This document shows, piece by piece, positions 60,557 through 64,000 of a stretch of 64,000 nt of DNA (its first letter is position 1; every line of letters begins with the position of its first letter). The stretch covers positions 16,689,874 through 16,753,873 of the forward strand of contig NC_080056.1 in NCBI RefSeq assembly GCF_026212465.1, in the 5' to 3' direction. The position numbers and the translations under genes were made by a program. Source of the DNA: Amaranthus tricolor. Its lineage: Eukaryota > Streptophyta > Magnoliopsida > Caryophyllales > Amaranthaceae. The notes under the pieces are model-generated. The model was not told the origin of the DNA and searched no databases. It saw only the letters and a program-made list of their open reading frames with translations.

Positions 60557-62524
60557 CTATGGCAGTGGAGGGGACTGGTACTGTGATGGCTGTGATGGCC
60601 CAGCCTGCGAGGTCTCCGCAGCGTCAACGGGGTATGAGTGATCCATCTCTTCCAAATGGTAGTCATAAGCAGGAGATGAGACGTGCGTATGGGGTGTAGT
60701 CGTTGAGGACTCTGCAGCGACTTCCGGTATGAAGTGCTGGAACTGCGAGCCGACGAGTATGCCATGCGCAATGTCCCTCACCGGCTCCTCGTGGCTGTAC
60801 TGCATCACGTCTGCCGCACCTTGTGCCTGCAATAATATTTAGTTAATGTAACATTGTATTATTTAATCGACAACTTAATCATGTAAATGCAAATGAAGAC
60901 TTACAAATTGGGTCATCGTAGGCGCAGTAGGTGCGTAATGTGCTGCTGCGAAGATGGCACGTGGTGTCATCCATCGGCGCGTGATGGAGAGGAACCACGG
61001 CATGTAGTCTGATGTAGTAGGTACGCCATGAACATCGATTGGCGCACCTTGTGCCAACAGCTCAAGTCTTCGATCTTAACGAGCGATGTGACGCCAGTTG
61101 ATCTCCATCCAGTTTGCCCCAGCCTGATTTTTCCGCGAAATTAGGTGCAGCTGGGATTTAGTGTCACAAGGCGGTGGAATGCCCTGTACCAACCCATATT
61201 GGCGCATTACGCGCTTTGCTAGATGTACTTCGACAATGTCGAAGCATATGAGTGGCACAGAAGCCCTCCACGCCCCTGAATGAATCCCCGAGTGTTCGGG
61301 TACAACTGCGTAGGCTTCTGCAGGGTATGGGTCCCACAAAAACTAAAATACATGTTTTGAAAATGTAAATGAAGTGTTAATTAAATTGCAGTAATGTTAA
61401 TAAGTACTGAAATATTTACCTGGTTGGGTCGCAGCAGGTCTAATGGATCACGGTAGAATCCGAGACCGGTGCCGGTGTTCTTGCGCGTCCGGCGTGCGAA
61501 ATTCCACCTCGAACCGTATGCAACATCTAGTTCTGGTTGCGGTGGAGGATCAGTATCACCACGACCAACGGTTCTGTAAGGTTGGCCGATAAGAATATGC
61601 TCCCACGCCCACAACTGAACATTTGAAATGTAATTAGTATATAATTCAACTACACCTGATTAGAGTTAAATGTTAATTTTATTACCTGTAATATTACTAT
61701 TGGCCCCGCAATCTCCTTGACGTTCTTTTGGGCAGCACCACATAGTCTCCTATATAGGTATCCAAGGGCTGTTGATCCCCAGCTGTACCCGCCGATGCGC
61801 TCCCACGTGTCGTCAAGCAAGGTTAAGTACAAGAGCTGTATTTGGTTGTTTGTTTTATTGGCAAACAACACGGCTCCTATCAAGTATAAGAGGTACGCCT
61901 TGGCGTACCTCGAAATGATGCCCTCATCAGCGTCTCCAGGGAGTTGCGAAAATGTCTGAACCAACCATGTGCATTGCAAACCGCTCCTTCTGATCACTTC
62001 CGGTAGAGGGCGTTCTCCCAATATGCGATGCACCATGTCACGCCAGCCTGATAGCTCGTGTCCGCCTGTACAAACGGCATGTCCCTCTATGGGAAGCCGC
62101 GTTAGTAAGGCTACATCAAGCAATGTGATGGTAGCCTCACTAAGAGGGAGATGAAATGTATGCGTCTCCAGACGCCATCTCTCGACCAGTGCTGTGATAA
62201 TGGCACGGTCAACTCTGCCGTATGCTACGATGTGAAAGTCGTATAACCTCGTTAGCTCTAAGTATGGGATGATCATATCATCGATCACCCATGGAACGAA
62301 ATCTGGATGCCTGGTGCCCAGCGTTTCCGCATCAGAACCTATGAGCATTGAAAAGGTAAGTTACTTGTATGTTAGCATTAGTAAAATATAAATCATAACT
62401 ATCGTACACCTAACCTGCGCATCCCAAAGAGTACTCCTGTGCTGATGCTGCATAGTCAAGACACTAGGATCTAGGGGTCCTGGAGCTGCTGGATCCATCT
62501 CCTCTAGTGGTGTGTTCGCAGTAG
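60557..62524 (-). pseudogene. Plant mobile domain (PMD) gene of transposon type
   Basis: Minus-strand exons with GT-AG borders, approximately 62524/62498-62415 (MDPAAPGPLDPSVL), 62338-61686, 61614-61420, 61342-60905 and 60826-60557. The core (VERWRLETHTFHLPLSEATI, LLTRLPIEGHAV, WLVQTFSQLPGDADE, AYLLYLIGAVLF) is the PMD found in MAIN/MAIL1 proteins and in MULE and gypsy elements. The tail is rich in Ser/Thr/Gln/Pro. TAA at 61076-61078 replaces Gln in HIAR*DRRLEL. TAG at 60557-60559 is followed in frame by [15 protein letters not shown], the basic tail usual in the family, so it is probably premature too. The 62415/62338 junction leaves the frame one base off. PMD proteins of the host act in nuclear silencing and genome stability; the transposon role is unknown. 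Confidence 0.75.
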
Positions 62525-62634
62525 CTTTAATTAATATTACTAATATGTGATATATATTAATAATATAAAATATATATCACATATTACCTTGAGTTACAGG
62601 TTATCATTATAGTATAATATATATAACATATTAC

Positions 62635-64000
62635 CTTGACCTTCGCTCCCACAACGACGACAATTAGATCGTTTTGGTTTACCCTCATCCATTTCGTTCG
62701 CAATTCTCCTAGACTTAGGCCTCCTTTTACCCCGAATTTGATCGGGATCATGTCTAAGTTCAATGCCCGTGTACTGCGGCATGACCTCTTATCGATCATT
62801 GGCATGAAGTAATGTTCGTAGGTACTTGCGTAACTCTGAGAAGTATAGCACAAATCCACGAACCTCTCATATGAAAGGTGTCGTTTGATGCAAACTGCAA
62901 GTATGTGTGAACAAGGAAGGTGGTATATCTCAAGTTTGTTACATGTGCACTTCATTTGATTCAAGTTAACATGTTGAATCTTGCCCCCCTTGGACGATCC
63001 TCTAGTACCCCTCCCAGTCTTAACTCCGAATACACCACTTCTGTAATCAAATGCGATTATATCATGGAAATTTACCTTCTCAGTATTTCTATTGACAATC
63101 CTAGTTGCATGCGCTGTGTACATGTGTCCTACAAGTAACCATGCGCTAGCACGTTCACGCCTTTGAACAAAGTAGTCGTTTACCCGATAGAGGGTGAATT
63201 CAAAAAGTGTTGTCAAAGGTAAGCTTCATCACAAAGTTGAAAACTTCAGCTAAGTTCATGTTAGTAACACCATACCTATGACCTCCATCATGACACAACG
63301 ACCACTTAGACATATCACCCACGTCATCAATCCAAAAAATTGCCTCTCGTTTTGCAGTCGCAATTGCCTTTAAATCATTCATTACCTTAACTTGTTGTCT
63401 TTGCTCAGCTGTTTTACCAAACAACTTCTTCAACTGAACATTACCTATAGCACGATTGAAGTTGCTAAGCAAATGGCATAAGAAAAACCTATGATAAGCA
63501 TTAGGTGGTTGCCACTCCGGCTCTTCCATGGTTGCTAAAATACCAGCGTGTCTATCAGAAATAACGCATAAACCCATTCTCTGTGTGACATGCTTACGAA
63601 TACAAGCCATGAACCACGACCATGCATATATATTCTCCTTCTCTACCAAGGCAAAGGCTAATGAAAGATTCCCTTATCACCATCTTGGGCAATGGCAGTC
63701 AATAAGATATGACGATATTTACCATACAAGTGTGTGCCGTCAATGGCGATAAGAGGTTTACAATAATTGAAGCCTTCAATGCAAGGTTTAAAAGCCCAAA
63801 AGACACGTTGGAAGGTCTTAATATTAGGTCTCACATATACGCCCGTGTCATTGTCCTCCTTAAAATACCACTCAAGTGCTAACCCCGGGTTGGAAATTTC
63901 CAAAGCTTCTAAAAAGGAGTGAGTAAGAACCTTCCCAGGTCCCGTAAATGGACAAAAACGCTTGTTGCTTTGCACACCACGCTCTCTTATAATTCACATC
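62635..64000 (-). pseudogene. MULE transposase, partial and frameshifted
   Basis: Runs off the window end. From 64000 down: DVNYKRAWCAKQQAFLSIYG (end of the DNA-binding region), the MULE domain (IDGTHLYGKY, VISDRHAGIL), the SWIM finger (KCTCNKLEIYHLPCSHILAV) and a Cys-rich tail (RRPKSRRIANEMDEGK to CRRCGSEGQ). Frame breaks: near 63920 (SYSLL to LEALEIS), near 63660 (one base missing in IFPLAFALVE), near 63210 (short deletion after FNFVMK) and near 62780 (before PQYTGIELR). Donor AAG|GTAATATG at 62635/62634. Distinct from the MULE at 52581-56640 in sequence and length. No terminal repeats are visible within the window. Nonfunctional as sequenced. Confidence 0.85.

Noticed and set aside
60475..60699. 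Plus-strand frame at the PMD 3' end
   Set aside because: It is antisense to the PMD exons, which have domain support and splice sites.

Overview
The window is nuclear DNA of a flowering plant, most likely a eudicot. It is AT-rich and carries GT-AG introns, tRNA-iMet-type primer binding sites, Stowaway MITEs and plant-specific families (HD-Zip IV, SIRE-type Copia, CACTA, MULE, plant mobile domain). I cannot name the species from the sequence. Only one intact host gene is evident. Most of the rest is transposable elements, several of them nested, at different stages of decay.

Layout. 1-522: end of a hAT-like element cut by the window edge. 1521-6640: fragments of an LTR retrotransposon with a truncated Copia element (gag-protease-integrase, minus strand) inside. 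6640-9400: AT-rich DNA with non-autonomous elements. 9540-16438: promoter, leader and eight coding exons of an HD-Zip IV transcription factor of the ANTHOCYANINLESS2/HDG type (770 aa), with a Stowaway MITE in one intron. 17648-21820: hAT-like end, TA microsatellite, three copies of a roughly 400-bp repeat and an orphan exon. 21849-25708: a non-autonomous LTR element with apparently identical LTRs, inserted (TSD TGAAC) in the last exon of an unrecognised minus-strand gene. 27448-36600: a RE1-like Copia (minus strand), split in its RNase H by a SIRE-like Copia (28029-34680, plus strand) with an envelope-like ORF. 36606-45290: a complete CACTA element (TSD ATG) with a decayed TNP2 transposase, a second gene with a Ulp1/C48 protease-like domain, a 169-bp tandem repeat, and a hAT-like element with its own TSD. 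45291-52571: AT-rich intergenic DNA. 52581-56640: a MULE with a perfect 9-bp TSD, TIRs and seven copies of a 25-bp palindrome. 57270-58830: decayed LTR-like DNA. 59956-60436: a very long TA microsatellite. 60557-64000: a plant mobile domain (PMD) gene and, directly upstream in the same orientation, a MULE transposase, possibly joined by splicing.

How it fits together. The HD-Zip gene is the functional core and has an open reading frame through all eight exons. LTR divergence orders the insertions: the 21849-25708 element is youngest, the SIRE-like copy (about 20 differences between LTRs) intermediate, and its RE1-like host older. Most premature stops in the elements are best explained by C:G to T:A changes (CGA to TGA, CAA to TAA, TGG to TAG or TGA), as expected of long-methylated DNA.
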